A stretch of 64,000 nucleotides of DNA. Source: Clostridia bacterium (GTDB lineage: Bacteria > Bacillota > Clostridia > RGIG6154). Location: the NCBI GenBank assembly GCA_017409875.1, contig JAFQRW010000008.1, forward strand, positions 102,920-166,919. The letters run 5' to 3'. A program made the translations under genes and the position numbers. How positions within the stretch are numbered: position 1 is the stretch's first letter; each line of letters opens with the position of its first letter. The notes under the pieces were generated by a model, which was not told the origin of the DNA, made no database searches, and worked only from the letters and a program-made list of their open reading frames with translations. Shown here piece after piece: positions 8,058 to 17,040 of this stretch.

Positions 8058-8975
8058 ATGAAAATATATAAAAATATATCAGAGTTAATTGGCAAAACAC
8101 CTCTTATGGAGCTTTCAGGGTTTAATAATTCAGATGCGTTAATGCTTGCAAAACTTGAGTATTTTAATCCGGCAGGAAGTGTTAAAGACAGAGTTGCGGC
8201 AAAAATGATTGAAGATGCTGAAAAAAAAGGTCTTTTGAAAAAAGGCTCTGTAATAATAGAGCCTACAAGCGGAAATACAGGCATAGGCCTTGCTGCAGTT
8301 GCGGCATCTAAAGGATATAAGGTTATTCTTACCATGCCTGAGACCATGAGTGTAGAAAGAAGAAAACTTCTTTTGGCTTATGGTGCTCAGATTGTTCTAA
8401 CAGACGGGGGAAAAGGCATGAATGGTGCCATTGAAAAGGCAAACGAGCTTTCAAAATCTATACCAGAAAGCTTGGTTATGGGACAATTTGAAAACCCTGC
8501 AAATCCGCAGGCACACAGAGAAACCACCGGCCCTGAAATATGGGAAGATACAGACGGGAAAATTGATTTTTTTGTGGCAGGCGTAGGAACAGGCGGAACG
8601 ATTACAGGAATCGGTGAGTATTTAAAGTCAAAAAATCCTGATATAAAAATTGTTGCAGTTGAACCGTTTGACTCTCCGTATTTGTCAGAAGGCAGAGCAG
8701 GGGCACACGGCTTGCAGGGAATTGGAGCGGGTTTTGTTCCTGAAATTTTAAATACTGCAGTGTATGATGAGATTATTAAAGTAAAGACCGATGAAGCCTA
8801 TATAGCAAGCAAAACTCTTGCAAAAACAGAAGGGCTTTTAGTGGGAATAACATCGGGAGCGGCACTTCATGCGGCATCGATTTTAGCACAAAGGCAAGAA
8901 AACAAAGGAAAAGTAATTGTTGCACTGCTGCCTGATACAGGGGACAGATACCTGTCTACCGCAATGTTTGACTAA
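8058..8975 (+). CDS. cysK: Cysteine synthase (O-acetylserine thiol-lyase)
   Basis: A 305-residue PLP enzyme that makes cysteine from O-acetylserine and sulfide. The PLP lysine lies in GSVKDR (about residue 43), the substrate-binding loop is PTSGNTGIG (about 70), and the phosphate-binding glycine loop is GVGTGGTITG (about 177). Length and order match CysK. GGAAGTG precedes the ATG. It is the second gene after comEC and may share its transcript. Confidence 0.96.
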   Translation: MKIYKNISELIGKTPLMELSGFNNSDALMLAKLEYFNPAGSVKDRVAAKMIEDAEKKGLLKKGSVIIEPTSGNTGIGLAAVAASKGYKVILTMPETMSVERRKLLLAYGAQIVLTDGGKGMNGAIEKANELSKSIPESLVMGQFENPANPQAHRETTGPEIWEDTDGKIDFFVAGVGTGGTITGIGEYLKSKNPDIKIVAVEPFDSPYLSEGRAGAHGLQGIGAGFVPEILNTAVYDEIIKVKTDEAYIASKTLAKTEGLLVGITSGAALHAASILAQRQENKGKVIVALLPDTGDRYLSTAMFD

Positions 8976-8987
8976 AAATTACATTTC

Positions 8988-9016
8988 TTGACTTTATTGC
9001 TCGGGTATGATAAACT
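8988..9016 (+). promoter_or_regulatory. Promoter of the response regulator gene
   Basis: TTGACT (8988-8993), 17-bp spacer, TAAACT (9011-9016). Because the upstream in-frame TTG at 8988 is part of the -35 box, it is not a plausible start codon. Confidence 0.6.
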
Positions 9017-9041
9017 TAAAGTAGTGAAAGGTGGCGATAGC

Positions 9042-9740
9042 TTGAACAAGAGAATTCTTGTTGTTGATGATGAACAGGCGATTGTCGACATTTTAAAATT
9101 TAATTTGTCAAGAGAGGGTTATGAGGTTATAGAGTGTTATGACGGTAAGTCGGGCTACGAGATGGCACTATCTGAAAAACCTGACCTCATACTGCTTGAT
9201 GTAATGCTTCCTGAAATGGATGGTTTTGAGGTGTGCAAAAAGCTTAGAAATGAGATTTCAACACCTATTATTATGATTACTGCAAGAACAGAAGAAATTG
9301 ATAAGGTGTTGGGGTTAGAGCTTGGCGCAGACGATTATATAACAAAACCGTTTGGTGTAAGGGAGCTTATGGCGCGTGTTAAAGCAAACTTAAGAAGAAC
9401 GGTTGTGCGTGAATCAGGTGCAGATGATGGTAATGTATTAACATTTGGTGAGCTTAAAATTGATTTTGAAAGCTATGAAGTTAAAAAAGGCGATAAAGAG
9501 CTTGAGCTTACAACCAGAGAATTTGAACTGTTAAAGTTTTTATCGGCAATTCCAGGCAAGATTGTTTCAAGAGAGACTCTTTTGGAAAAGGTTTGGGGTT
9601 ATGAGTATTATGGTGATGGCAGAACAGTTGACGTTACTGTAAGACGTCTTCGTGAAAAGATTGAGGAAAATCCGGCAGAGCCACAGTACATAGTCACAAA
9701 ACGAGGAGTAGGGTACTACTTTAACAAACAACCCAAATAA
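9042..9740 (+). CDS. OmpR/PhoB-family response regulator (orphan)
   Basis: A 232-residue regulator. The receiver domain has acidic pair DD (residues 8-9), phospho-acceptor Asp in LLDVMLPEMDG (about 52), Thr in ITART and Lys in TKPF. The C-terminal winged helix (about 130-230) ends with the typical TVDVTVRRLREKIE and RGVGYYF. Start chosen at TTG 9042 after AAGGTGG; the longer in-frame reading overlaps the promoter. It is similar in layout to WalR/PhoP. No histidine kinase gene is adjacent, since a tRNA follows, so its partner must lie elsewhere. Confidence 0.93.
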   Translation: MNKRILVVDDEQAIVDILKFNLSREGYEVIECYDGKSGYEMALSEKPDLILLDVMLPEMDGFEVCKKLRNEISTPIIMITARTEEIDKVLGLELGADDYITKPFGVRELMARVKANLRRTVVRESGADDGNVLTFGELKIDFESYEVKKGDKELELTTREFELLKFLSAIPGKIVSRETLLEKVWGYEYYGDGRTVDVTVRRLREKIEENPAEPQYIVTKRGVGYYFNKQPK

Positions 9741-9765
9741 AAATTTTTAATTTTAGTATAAAAGC

Positions 9766-9794
9766 TTGACATTTCACATAATATATGATATACT
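9766..9794 (+). promoter_or_regulatory. Promoter of initiator tRNA
   Basis: TTGACA (9766-9771), 17-bp spacer, TATACT (9789-9794), 30 nt upstream of the mature tRNA. Confidence 0.85.
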
Positions 9795-9824
9795 ATTTAA
9801 GCTGTGAAAAGCAAGCTTATATAT

Positions 9825-9901
<77 letters not shown>

Positions 9902-9903
9902 TA

Positions 9904-9932
9904 AATCCTCGTTCGTAAGAATGAGGATTTTT
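9904..9932 (+). terminator. Terminator of tRNA-fMet
   Basis: Stem AATCCTC(g)TTC/GAA(t)GAGGATT with GTAA loop and short T-run. Confidence 0.8.
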
Positions 9933-9953
9933 ACTTTATAACGGAGGTTTGTT

Positions 9954-10559
9954 ATGATAAAAAACTATATCTTTGATTTTGGAAATGTTATCGCAAAGTT
10001 TTGCCCAGATGACCTCACAGCTTGCTATGTTTCTGACCCACATCAGAGAAGAATCGTAAGCGATGTTGTTTTTGATCGCTTGTATTGGGCAAAGCTTGAT
10101 GAGGGAAGTATTACTGATGATGAAGTAAAAAAGCAAATATCCTTGAGATTGCCTGAAGATTTAAGAGAAGTATCTTGTATGGTTTATGATAATTGGGTAA
10201 AAAATCTTACACCTGTAGATGGTATGCAGAAACTGATTTCAGATATAAAAAAGAATGATAAAAAACTGTATTTGTTGTCCAACATAAGTATAGGATTTGC
10301 AAACAACTATAAAAATGTAACATGGCTAAAAGAAATTTTTTCAAAATTTGACGGATTGGTATTTTCTGGGCCGATAGGCATGGTAAAACCTAATAAAAAC
10401 ATTTTTGAATTCATTTTGGAAAAATTTGAATTAAACAGTGATGAATGTATTTTTGTTGATGATTGTGTAATGAATATAAATGGAGCAGAAAATGCAGGAA
10501 TAAAAGGGTATTTCTTTGACGGAGACTCAGAAAAATTGAGAAAGTTTCTGCAGATGTAA
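9954..10559 (+). CDS. HAD-superfamily hydrolase (subfamily IA)
   Basis: A 201-residue phosphatase-like protein. Motif I is IFDFGNV near the N-terminus (nucleophile Asp, in the DxGNV variant seen in YihX-like members). Motif II Ser is in LLSNIS (about residue 108), the conserved Lys in MVKPNK (about 143), and motif III in IFVDDC (about 164). The cap domain lies between motifs I and II. The YihX-like pattern suggests a small sugar phosphate substrate such as glucose-1-phosphate, and malQ lies next downstream, but the substrate is inferred. GGAGG precedes the start. Confidence 0.88.
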   Translation: MIKNYIFDFGNVIAKFCPDDLTACYVSDPHQRRIVSDVVFDRLYWAKLDEGSITDDEVKKQISLRLPEDLREVSCMVYDNWVKNLTPVDGMQKLISDIKKNDKKLYLLSNISIGFANNYKNVTWLKEIFSKFDGLVFSGPIGMVKPNKNIFEFILEKFELNSDECIFVDDCVMNINGAENAGIKGYFFDGDSEKLRKFLQM

Positions 10560-10589
10560 AAGTTAAATTAAAGTAAGAGGAGTAATTTT

Positions 10590-12017
10590 ATGGAGCGAAA
10601 AAGTGGTGTTTTAATGCATATTTCATCTCTGTTTGGCGATTATTCTACAGGAAGCTTTGGAAGCGAAGCAAAATACTTTGTTGGTTTTTTATCTGAGTGC
10701 GGTTTTTCGTACTGGCAGGTACTGCCGTTTTGTATGATTGATGAGTGCAATTCACCCTATAAATCATATTCAACATTCGGTGGCAATCCGTATTTTGTGG
10801 ATTTAAATATATTGCATCAAAAGGGCCTGATAACAAATGATGAGCTTAGTGAAGCAAAACAGCAAAACCCTTACGTGTGTGAATATGTAAGGCTTTATCA
10901 TACCCGTGTTAAGCTTTTAACCGAGGCATCAAAAAGAGTTAAAGACAGAAATAGCATAGAAAGCTTTATTGCATCTGACGAGTACCTTTCGAGTTTTTGT
11001 AAGTTTATGGCACTAAAGGCAGTCAACAATGAACTGCCGTGGTATGAATGGGAAAACAATATAATTGATGAAGATATTTTGTTTGCCTGGAAATTTATTC
11101 AATACGAATTTTTCAACCAGTGGCAAGACATAAAAGATTACGCAAATAAAAAAGGAATTAAGATTGTCGGAGACATTCCTATTTATGTTTCTCTTGACAG
11201 TTGCGATGTATGGAGTAATAAAAAGCAGTATTGCTTAGATGAACAAAACAGACCAACCTTGGTAGCAGGTGTTCCACCTGATTATTTTGACCAAAACGGT
11301 CAGCTTTGGGGAAATCCTTTATATAACTGGGTGGAAATGGAAAAAGACGGATTTAAATGGTGGTGCGACAGAATAAAGCATACTGCAAAGCTGTTTGATG
11401 CCATCAGGATTGACCATTTCAGAGGCATTGAATCATACTGGGCTGTACCATTTGGAGCAGAAACTGCAAAAGAAGGACATTGGGTGAAAGGACCTGGCAT
11501 CAAGCTTGTGGATGCAATTAAGTCAGCAGTTAAAGATACGCAAATCATCGCAGAAGATTTGGGGGACATAACCCCTGAGGTAGAACAACTCGTAAAGGCG
11601 AGTGGATTCCCCGGGATGAGAGTTTTTCAGTTTGGTTTTTTGAGTGAGGGAGATAATCTTCACCGACCGCATAATTATCCAAAAAACTGTATTGCGTACA
11701 CGGGAACACATGACAACAATACCCTTTTGGGATATCTTTGGGAACTTGATGATAAAAACAGAAATGCTATGCTTAAATACTGTGGTCATACCGGCGATTG
11801 GGCAAGCGGATGTGAAAGCATAATAAGGACAATGTTTTCAAGCCATGCAAGCCTTGTGATAATGCCTGTGCAGGACTTACTTGGTTACGGCTCTGATACA
11901 AGGCTTAATATACCCGGAAAAGCCGATGGAAACTGGCAGTACCGCATTACAAAAGATCAGCTTGACAGTATAGATAAAAATCGATTTAAAGAACTTAACA
12001 GAGTATATTCAAGATAA
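10590..12017 (+). CDS. malQ: 4-alpha-glucanotransferase (amylomaltase)
   Basis: A 475-residue GH77 enzyme that transfers alpha-1,4-glucan segments in maltodextrin and glycogen metabolism. Typical blocks: N-terminal RKSGVLMHISSL, then PYKSYSTFGGNPYFVD, IRIDHFRG (nucleophile Asp, about residue 274), IAEDLGD (acid/base Glu, about 320) and TGTHDNNT (about 372). Slightly shorter than the usual 490-500 residues but complete in motifs. It is 30 nt after the HAD hydrolase gene and probably co-transcribed. Confidence 0.95.
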   Translation: MERKSGVLMHISSLFGDYSTGSFGSEAKYFVGFLSECGFSYWQVLPFCMIDECNSPYKSYSTFGGNPYFVDLNILHQKGLITNDELSEAKQQNPYVCEYVRLYHTRVKLLTEASKRVKDRNSIESFIASDEYLSSFCKFMALKAVNNELPWYEWENNIIDEDILFAWKFIQYEFFNQWQDIKDYANKKGIKIVGDIPIYVSLDSCDVWSNKKQYCLDEQNRPTLVAGVPPDYFDQNGQLWGNPLYNWVEMEKDGFKWWCDRIKHTAKLFDAIRIDHFRGIESYWAVPFGAETAKEGHWVKGPGIKLVDAIKSAVKDTQIIAEDLGDITPEVEQLVKASGFPGMRVFQFGFLSEGDNLHRPHNYPKNCIAYTGTHDNNTLLGYLWELDDKNRNAMLKYCGHTGDWASGCESIIRTMFSSHASLVIMPVQDLLGYGSDTRLNIPGKADGNWQYRITKDQLDSIDKNRFKELNRVYSR

Positions 12018-12050
12018 AAAAGATGGTGTAAACCTTTACACCATCTTTTT
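12017..12050. terminator. Bidirectional terminator between malQ and upp
   Basis: Stem AAAGATGGTGTAAA/TTTACACCATCTTT with a 2-nt loop core and T-runs on both strands. Confidence 0.88.
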
Positions 12051-12069
12051 ATTTTTTGTAAATTCCAAA

Positions 12070-12699
12070 TTATTTTGTTCCGAAGATTCTGTCACCTGCA
12101 TCGCCAAGACCGGGAACGATATAACATTTATCGTTAAGTCCTTCATCGACATTTGCACAAAAGATTTCAATATCCGGATGTGCTTTGGAAAGGGCGTTAA
12201 TGCCCTCTGGTGCTGCGATAAGACAGAGAAATTTAATGTTAGTTGCACCGTATGATTTTATTTGCCCGATAGCATCTATTGCAGAGCCACCTGTTGCAAG
12301 CATTGGGTCAACAACTACTACAAGTCTTTGGTTTATATCAGCGGGAAGCTTGCAGTAGTATTCACAAGGCTGCATGGTAACTTCATCACGATACATTCCA
12401 ATATGACCAACTTTTGCAGTAGGCACTAAACGGAGCATGCCGCTAACCATACCAAGGCCTGCACGCAAAATAGGAACTATGGCAATATCCTTGCCTTTAA
12501 TCATTTTTTGAGTAGTCTTTTTAATAGGAGTTTCAATTTCAACATCCTCAAGAGGCAAGTCTCTTAATGATTCGTAGCACATAAGCATTGTGATTTCTTC
12601 TACAAGCTCACGAAATTCCTTGTTAGTAGTAGAGGTTTGACGCAATATTGTAGTTTTGTGCTGAATAAGCGGATGATCAAATGTTACAACTTTGCTCAT
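12070..12699 (-). CDS. upp: Uracil phosphoribosyltransferase
   Basis: A 209-residue enzyme that converts uracil and PRPP to UMP. Family blocks include the N-terminal [21 protein letters not shown], the PRPP loop [13 protein letters not shown] (about residue 130) and the C-terminal [16 protein letters not shown]. It follows the uracil permease gene by 10 nt, making a salvage operon. GGAGG precedes the ATG. Confidence 0.97.
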   Translation of the reverse strand: MSKVVTFDHPLIQHKTTILRQTSTTNKEFRELVEEITMLMCYESLRDLPLEDVEIETPIKKTTQKMIKGKDIAIVPILRAGLGMVSGMLRLVPTAKVGHIGMYRDEVTMQPCEYYCKLPADINQRLVVVVDPMLATGGSAIDAIGQIKSYGATNIKFLCLIAAPEGINALSKAHPDIEIFCANVDEGLNDKCYIVPGLGDAGDRIFGTK

Positions 12700-12709
12700 G
12701 ATGTCCTCC

Positions 12710-14038
12710 TTATTGTTCTTTTGCTTTTGATACTAATATATTTGTTAAAATACCAAGAATCAAAGCACAAGCGATTGAGGTGATTGTGATTTGACCAAAG
12801 GTTAATGAGAGACCACCGATACCTGTGATTAAAATAACTGCAACTACAAAGAGGTTTTTGTTTTCACCAAGGTTAACGCTCTGAATCATTTTAAGACCTG
12901 ATACAGCGATAAAACCATAAAGTGAAATACAAACACCGCCCATTACGCAGTTAGGAATTGTTGCTAAAAATGTTACAAAAGGAGCAATAAATGATGCTAC
13001 TATTGCAATGATAGCAGTTGTTAAAATTGTGATAACAGAAGCGTTACCTGTAATAGCTACACAACCTACAGATTCGCCGTATGTTGTATTTGGGCAACCT
13101 CCGAAAATTGCTCCTGCAACAGAGCCAATACCGTCACCTAAAAGTGTTCTGTGAAGACCGGGTTCTTCTAAAAGCTCTGTTCCAATGATAGTACTTAAGT
13201 TTTTGTGGTCTGCAATATGTTCTGCAAATACAACAAATGCAACAGGAATATAAGCAACTGCAACAGTTGCAATATAAGCTGCATCAATTTCTTTTATACC
13301 TTTTAGTGCCTGAACAAATGTGAAGTCAGGGTACCACTGCATATTATTAAATGCTGAAAAATCAATAATCATTAAAGCCTGGTTTCCAGTGTTAATACCG
13401 ATTAATGTTAAGATAGCAGCGAGAGCGTAACCTGCAACAATACCGATGATAAAAGGAATGAGCTTAATCATATTTTTACCATATACTGAGCAAATTATAA
13501 CAACTGCAAGAGTTACAAGACCGCATATAATACATACATAAGGCGATGCAACTGAAGCACCGTCTACTAAAACTTTACCAACCTGAAGGTCGCTGATTGC
13601 AGCACCTGCGAGTGAAAGACCGATTAAAGCAACAGTAGGTCCGATAACAACAGGGGGCATAAGTTTGTTTATCCATTTAACGCCCGCAAACTTAACAATG
13701 ATTGCAAGAATAACATAAACAAGACCTGCAAAAGCTGCACCTAAAATAAGTCCTGCATAACCTGATGCCAATGATACACTACCGGCAAATGCTGCAAACA
13801 TTGAGCCAATAAATGCAAATGAAGAACCGAGGAAAACAGGACTCTTAAACTTTGTGAATAAAAGGTACACAATAGTACCTACGCCGGCACCGAAAAGTGC
13901 CGCTGAATGTGACATTCCGTTGCCGATAATTGCAGGAACTGCAATTGTAGCAGCAAGGATTGCCAAAAGCTGTTGAAGTGCAAACACTAAAAGTTTGCCG
14001 AATGATGGTTTGTCGCTTACTCCGTAAACCAATTTCAT
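12710..14038 (-). CDS. uraA: Uracil permease (NCS2 family)
   Basis: A 442-residue, many-helix membrane transporter of the nucleobase-ascorbate/NCS2 family, close to PyrP/UraA. Motifs include FGAGVGT and [10 protein letters not shown] in the N-terminal half, [13 protein letters not shown] (conserved Glu, about residue 245) and [11 protein letters not shown] (about 295). Its product imports uracil for the adjacent upp gene. GGGAGGAATAT precedes the ATG. The leader is about 70 nt and shows no obvious PyrR attenuator. Confidence 0.93.
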   Translation of the reverse strand: MKLVYGVSDKPSFGKLLVFALQQLLAILAATIAVPAIIGNGMSHSAALFGAGVGTIVYLLFTKFKSPVFLGSSFAFIGSMFAAFAGSVSLASGYAGLILGAAFAGLVYVILAIIVKFAGVKWINKLMPPVVIGPTVALIGLSLAGAAISDLQVGKVLVDGASVASPYVCIICGLVTLAVVIICSVYGKNMIKLIPFIIGIVAGYALAAILTLIGINTGNQALMIIDFSAFNNMQWYPDFTFVQALKGIKEIDAAYIATVAVAYIPVAFVVFAEHIADHKNLSTIIGTELLEEPGLHRTLLGDGIGSVAGAIFGGCPNTTYGESVGCVAITGNASVITILTTAIIAIVASFIAPFVTFLATIPNCVMGGVCISLYGFIAVSGLKMIQSVNLGENKNLFVVAVILITGIGGLSLTFGQITITSIACALILGILTNILVSKAKEQ

Positions 14039-14114
14039 TTTGATATTCCTCCCTTTATAGCTTAACGCTATGAATTAAATTTAGATAAAAAACGACAGTT
14101 TTCTACTATATAAA

Positions 14115-14143
14115 ATAATATCTTAAATTGAGCATTTTGTCAA
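14115..14143 (-). promoter_or_regulatory. uraA-upp promoter
   Basis: On the minus strand TTGACA (14138-14143), 17-bp spacer, TATTAT (14115-14120). It lies just beyond the edge of the tRNA-Ser partial copy. Confidence 0.8.
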
Positions 14144-14164
14144 TGATTTTTTATGCCGATTAAA

Positions 14165-14382
14165 GGAGAAAGAGGGATTCTGCCCGTTTGCAACATCAAT
14201 TCAATTTCGCCACATTTTGAGTGTCTCATTTCATTGTGTTGCGGCACAGCCCTTGCGTGCTCGCTTCATCTGCCACCGGCAGCGCTCGCTACGCGGACAC
14301 CCTCTTGCCGAGCCGGCGCTCGGGTTTGTTAAAAATCACTTTTCGCCAAGCAAAAAAGACACCATAAAGGTGTCTTTTTGCT
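14165..14382. repeat. Partial duplication of the tRNA-Ser 3' end with intervening element
   Basis: Bases 14165-14180 repeat exactly the 16 nt at 14387-14402 (acceptor and T-arm end of tRNA-Ser GCT) in the same orientation, 222 nt apart. The copy lacks the discriminator and CCA. The sequence between is markedly GC-richer than its surroundings (about 14230-14330), contains several short GC palindromes, and has no convincing gene. The layout is the same as at tRNA-Thr (4996-5205) but the sequence is different. Confidence 0.6.
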
Positions 14383-14387
14383 TGGCG
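14344..14387 (-). terminator. Terminator of tRNA-Ser (GCT), stem reaching into the tRNA end
   Basis: Inverted repeat of about 19 bp: CGCCAAGCAAAAA...GACACC pairs with GGTGTCTTTTTGCTTGGCG around an ATAAA loop. The last arm includes the discriminator and CCA of the tRNA. Confidence 0.8.
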
Positions 14388-14476
14388 GAGAAAGAGGGAT
14401 TCGAACCCTCGCGCCGGGAGTCCCCGACCTAACGGTTTAGCAAACCGCCCCCTTCGGCCGACTTGGGTATTTCTCC
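14383..14476 (-). tRNA. tRNA-Ser (GCT)
   Basis: A 94-nt class II tRNA with encoded CCA: acceptor GGAGAAA/TTTCTCC, anticodon loop TTGCTAA, long variable arm, T-loop TTCGAAT. It follows tRNA-Ser (TGA) by 27 nt on the same strand. Confidence 0.95.
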
Positions 14477-14503
14477 GAATAAAAATATTTTGTTAAAAAA
14501 AAG

Positions 14504-14590
14504 TGGCGGAGAGGGTGAGATTCGAACTCACGGCCCTTACGAGTCACTGGTTTTCAAGACCAGCTCCTTAAACCACTCGGACACCTCTCC
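14504..14590 (-). tRNA. tRNA-Ser (TGA)
   Basis: An 87-nt class II tRNA with encoded CCA: acceptor GGAGAGG/CCTCTCC, anticodon stem CTGGT/ACCAG with loop CTTGAAA, and a long variable arm. It is the first gene of the two-tRNA unit. Confidence 0.95.
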
Positions 14591-14603
14591 ACAGCACTCC
14601 GTT

Positions 14604-14632
14604 ATTTTACCATAAGGCATTTGGTTTGTCAA
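14604..14632 (-). promoter_or_regulatory. Promoter of the tRNA-Ser pair
   Basis: On the minus strand TTGACA (14627-14632), 17-bp spacer, TAAAAT (14604-14609). Confidence 0.85.
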
Positions 14633-14659
14633 TACTTTTTTAAAAAAATTTGAGATAAT

Positions 14660-15499
14660 TTAAAATTCAGCAATATACAAATTACCTTCTGCATCTCCAA
14701 TATAGCAGACTCCGTCCCAAAAATCAACCATTTCAGGCTCAATGCCTATCCCTGCTTCAGGAAGATTTATATACGTTTCCTGTTTTTTATTTGCTGTGTC
14801 TATAATTCTTAAAGCGGGAGGGTTGTTTATACTATTTGTAAATCCCTCCAGGGAGTAAATTTTATCATTGTCAAAGCACGCTCCCTGCACAAAGTGATGA
14901 TATTCGCAATCAAATTGTTCTTTTATATCCTGTATGCCAAGTGTTACTTTTTTTACATTGTACTTTACATCGGTTATTCCATCGCAAAGCTTTGGAAGAT
15001 CAAAAGAAAAATATCGTGTAATATTACTTTCGTCAATCATGGTAAATGCATAATATTTGCTATCTTTTCTGTCAATAGTGAAATTCCCGAAAGGTCTTAC
15101 ATCTTCGATAGAAGACCTCCAATACTTAATATATTCAACAAAGCCTATTTCTATCATCTGAACAAGTGTTGAAGAAAACTGGTTGTTATCTTTATGTAAT
15201 CTGTAGGCAAGGCATACACCTTTTAGCTTGTCCTCTGCTCCTGCGTAGTTGTTATATATGTTTGTGTACAAAATAGGAAATTCATCCCCACTGCTATTGA
15301 ATTCATTTCCAAACATAACTGCGTTACTATGTGGGTTGATAACATCAGCTTTATCTAATGTAAAAGTGCATAATTCGGCATCTAAATTGGATAAGTCATA
15401 CACAAAACAATGTCCCGTGGAATCAAAGCGGAACAAATAGTTGTTCTATATTGCACCATCTTGGTGACCGCCGATTTGTAATATTTTTTTAATTTTAAT
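14660..15499 (-). pseudogene. Decayed gene of unknown function (lost start, in-frame TAG)
   Basis: The open part (15436 to 14660, 258 codons) has no Shine-Dalgarno site before its first possible start. Reading upstream in the same frame gives KIKKILQIGGHQDGAI, a TAG at 15446-15448, then NNYLFRFDSTG. The reading continues sensibly across the stop, where Trp (TGG) would fit. Further up, GAGGTG is followed at normal spacing by ATT (15499) where ATG would be expected. Two lesions therefore suggest an inactivated gene. The product looks like a soluble beta-rich protein (repeated VYDL, DNDKIYSLEG, WDGVCYIGDAEGNLYIAEF segments, propeller-like). No family is recognised. It lies downstream of dtd. Confidence 0.65.
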
Positions 15500-15513
15500 A
15501 TAAGCACCTCATG

Positions 15514-15963
15514 TTATAATATTTCTTTACTGTCAAGTACTAAAGTAAATGGTCCGTCATTTACCAAAGATACTTTCATTTCTGCACCGAAGACTCCGCA
15601 ACCCGTATTTTCAAAAAGCTCATCGCATCTTTTTTTGATATGCTCATAAAGCTCTTCTGCCATATCAGGACTTCCTGCATTGACAAAGCTCGGTCTGTTT
15701 CCTTTTTTGCAGTCTGCGTAAAGCGTAAACTGGGAAACAACCAAAACTTCTCCGCCTACCTGGTCAATGCTTAAATTAATTTTCCCGTCCTCATCTTCAA
15801 ATATCCTAAGCCTTGAAATTTTTTCAATCATTTTGTCCGCAATCTCTTTGTTATCCTGATTTGAAATGCCGACAAGCAAAAGATAGCCTTTGCCGATTTG
15901 GCCTGTTATTTTGCCTTCTACCTCCACTTTGGCTTCAAGCACTCTTTGTAAAACTATTTTCAA
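15514..15963 (-). CDS. dtd: D-aminoacyl-tRNA deacylase
   Basis: A 149-residue enzyme that removes D-amino acids from mischarged tRNA. Family motifs: N-terminal KIVLQRVLEAKVEV, the catalytic SQFTLYAD (about residue 77-84) and the C-terminal cross-subunit motif VNDGPFTL (the GP motif). Start taken as TTG 15963 after GAGGTGAG, which gives the usual family length; a longer reading would include the ribosome binding site. A promoter TTGAAT-N17-TATAAT lies at 16002-16030 on the minus strand. Confidence 0.94.
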   Translation of the reverse strand: MKIVLQRVLEAKVEVEGKITGQIGKGYLLLVGISNQDNKEIADKMIEKISRLRIFEDEDGKINLSIDQVGGEVLVVSQFTLYADCKKGNRPSFVNAGSPDMAEELYEHIKKRCDELFENTGCGVFGAEMKVSLVNDGPFTLVLDSKEIL

Positions 15964-16001
15964 TTTTCTCACCTCATAATCTAAAAACAAAGCTTTACAT
16001 A

Positions 16002-16030
16002 ATTATATCGGATTATTTGTAATTATTCAA
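16002..16030 (-). promoter_or_regulatory. dtd promoter
   Basis: On the minus strand TTGAAT (16025-16030), 17-bp spacer, TATAAT (16002-16007). Confidence 0.7.
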
Positions 16031-16103
16031 GTGTGTACAGGACAATTATTAATAAAATGCGATAAACAAAAATAGCATCGTTCATTTTTTTATATTGTAT
16101 ATA

Positions 16104-16134
16104 AACCCCACCTGCTGTATAGCGGGTGGGGTTT
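16104..16134 (-). terminator. Terminator of the NfeD-SPFH operon
   Basis: Stem AAACCCCACC/GGTGGGGTTT with an 11-nt loop, immediately after the SPFH gene stop on the minus strand. Confidence 0.75.
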
Positions 16135-16139
16135 GTGTT

Positions 16140-17027
16140 TTATTTATTATCTTCTTCTACGATACCTTTTAGTGATGCGGCAAGGCCTGCTAAGGACTGA
16201 ATTTCTGACGGGATAATTATTTTTGTAGCTTTACCGTCAGCTACCACCTGAAGCGCTTCTAAACTTTTGACTGCGATTACACTCTGGCTTGGTGCAGCAT
16301 CATTTAACATTTTAATACCTTCTGCAGTTGCGTTTTGCACTTTTAAGATTGCTTCTGCTTCACCTTCTGCCTTTTTAATTGCAGACTCTTTCTGAGCTTC
16401 TGCTGCCAAAATAGCAGCTTCTTTTTGTCCTTCTGCAACCAAGATTGCGGATTTTTTCTCACCTTCTGCAATTAAGATTGCTTCACGTCTTTCACGTTCA
16501 GCTTTCATCTGCTTTTCCATTGCATCTCTTATTTCTTTAGGTGGTAAGATGTTTTTAAGTTCAACACGGTTGATTTTTATTCCCCATGGGTCGGTTGCTT
16601 CGTCTAATATTGCACGCATTTTTGTGTTTACAATCTCGCGCGAGGTTAAAGTTTCATCCAATTCCAAGTCACCTATAATGTTACGAAGAGTTGTAGCTGT
16701 TAAGTTTTCAATAGCTGACATTGGATGGTTTACACCATAGGTATACATTTTAGGGTCGGTAATCTGATAATATACAACAGTGTCAATCTGCATTGTTACA
16801 TTATCTTTTGTAATAACGGGCTGAGGTGCAAAGTCTACAACCTGTTCTTTTAAAGAAACTCTTTTTCTTACCTGTTCAATAAATGGAATTTTAAAATGAA
16901 GTCCAACATCCCAGGTAGCGTGAAACGCACCAAGACGCTCTACTACATAAGCTTCTGCCTGAGGGACAATCTTAATGTTTGCAACAATAATTATTATTGC
17001 CAGTAAAAACAAAACTAAAAATATCAT
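16140..17027 (-). CDS. SPFH/band-7 (stomatin-like) membrane protein
   Basis: A 295-residue protein with one N-terminal membrane anchor (about residues 1-20). The SPFH domain covers about 20-190 (VPQAEAYVVERLGAF, then DPWGIKINRVELKNI). A helical Ala/Glu-rich segment with repeated AEGEKKSA, AEGQKEAA and AEAQKESA blocks (about 180-235) should form a coiled coil. Stomatin-like proteins assemble rings at membrane microdomains. It is the partner of the NfeD-like gene 13 nt upstream, a widely conserved pair. Function is structural or proteostatic by analogy with QmcA/FloT-type proteins. Confidence 0.92.
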   Translation of the reverse strand: MIFLVLFLLAIIIIVANIKIVPQAEAYVVERLGAFHATWDVGLHFKIPFIEQVRKRVSLKEQVVDFAPQPVITKDNVTMQIDTVVYYQITDPKMYTYGVNHPMSAIENLTATTLRNIIGDLELDETLTSREIVNTKMRAILDEATDPWGIKINRVELKNILPPKEIRDAMEKQMKAERERREAILIAEGEKKSAILVAEGQKEAAILAAEAQKESAIKKAEGEAEAILKVQNATAEGIKMLNDAAPSQSVIAVKSLEALQVVADGKATKIIIPSEIQSLAGLAASLKGIVEEDNK

Positions 17028-17040
17028 ATCAATACACTCC

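Noticed and set aside
8988-9041. Extended N-terminus of the response regulator from TTG 8988
   Set aside because: The codon is part of the -35 box, no Shine-Dalgarno site precedes it, and the receiver domain begins normally at TTG 9042 after AAGGTGG.
14217-14432. A 71-codon plus-strand open frame ending in EGFEPSRRESPT
   Set aside because: It has no ribosome site, and its end is simply the antisense of tRNA-Ser (GCT); such tRNA-derived frames are a common annotation artefact.
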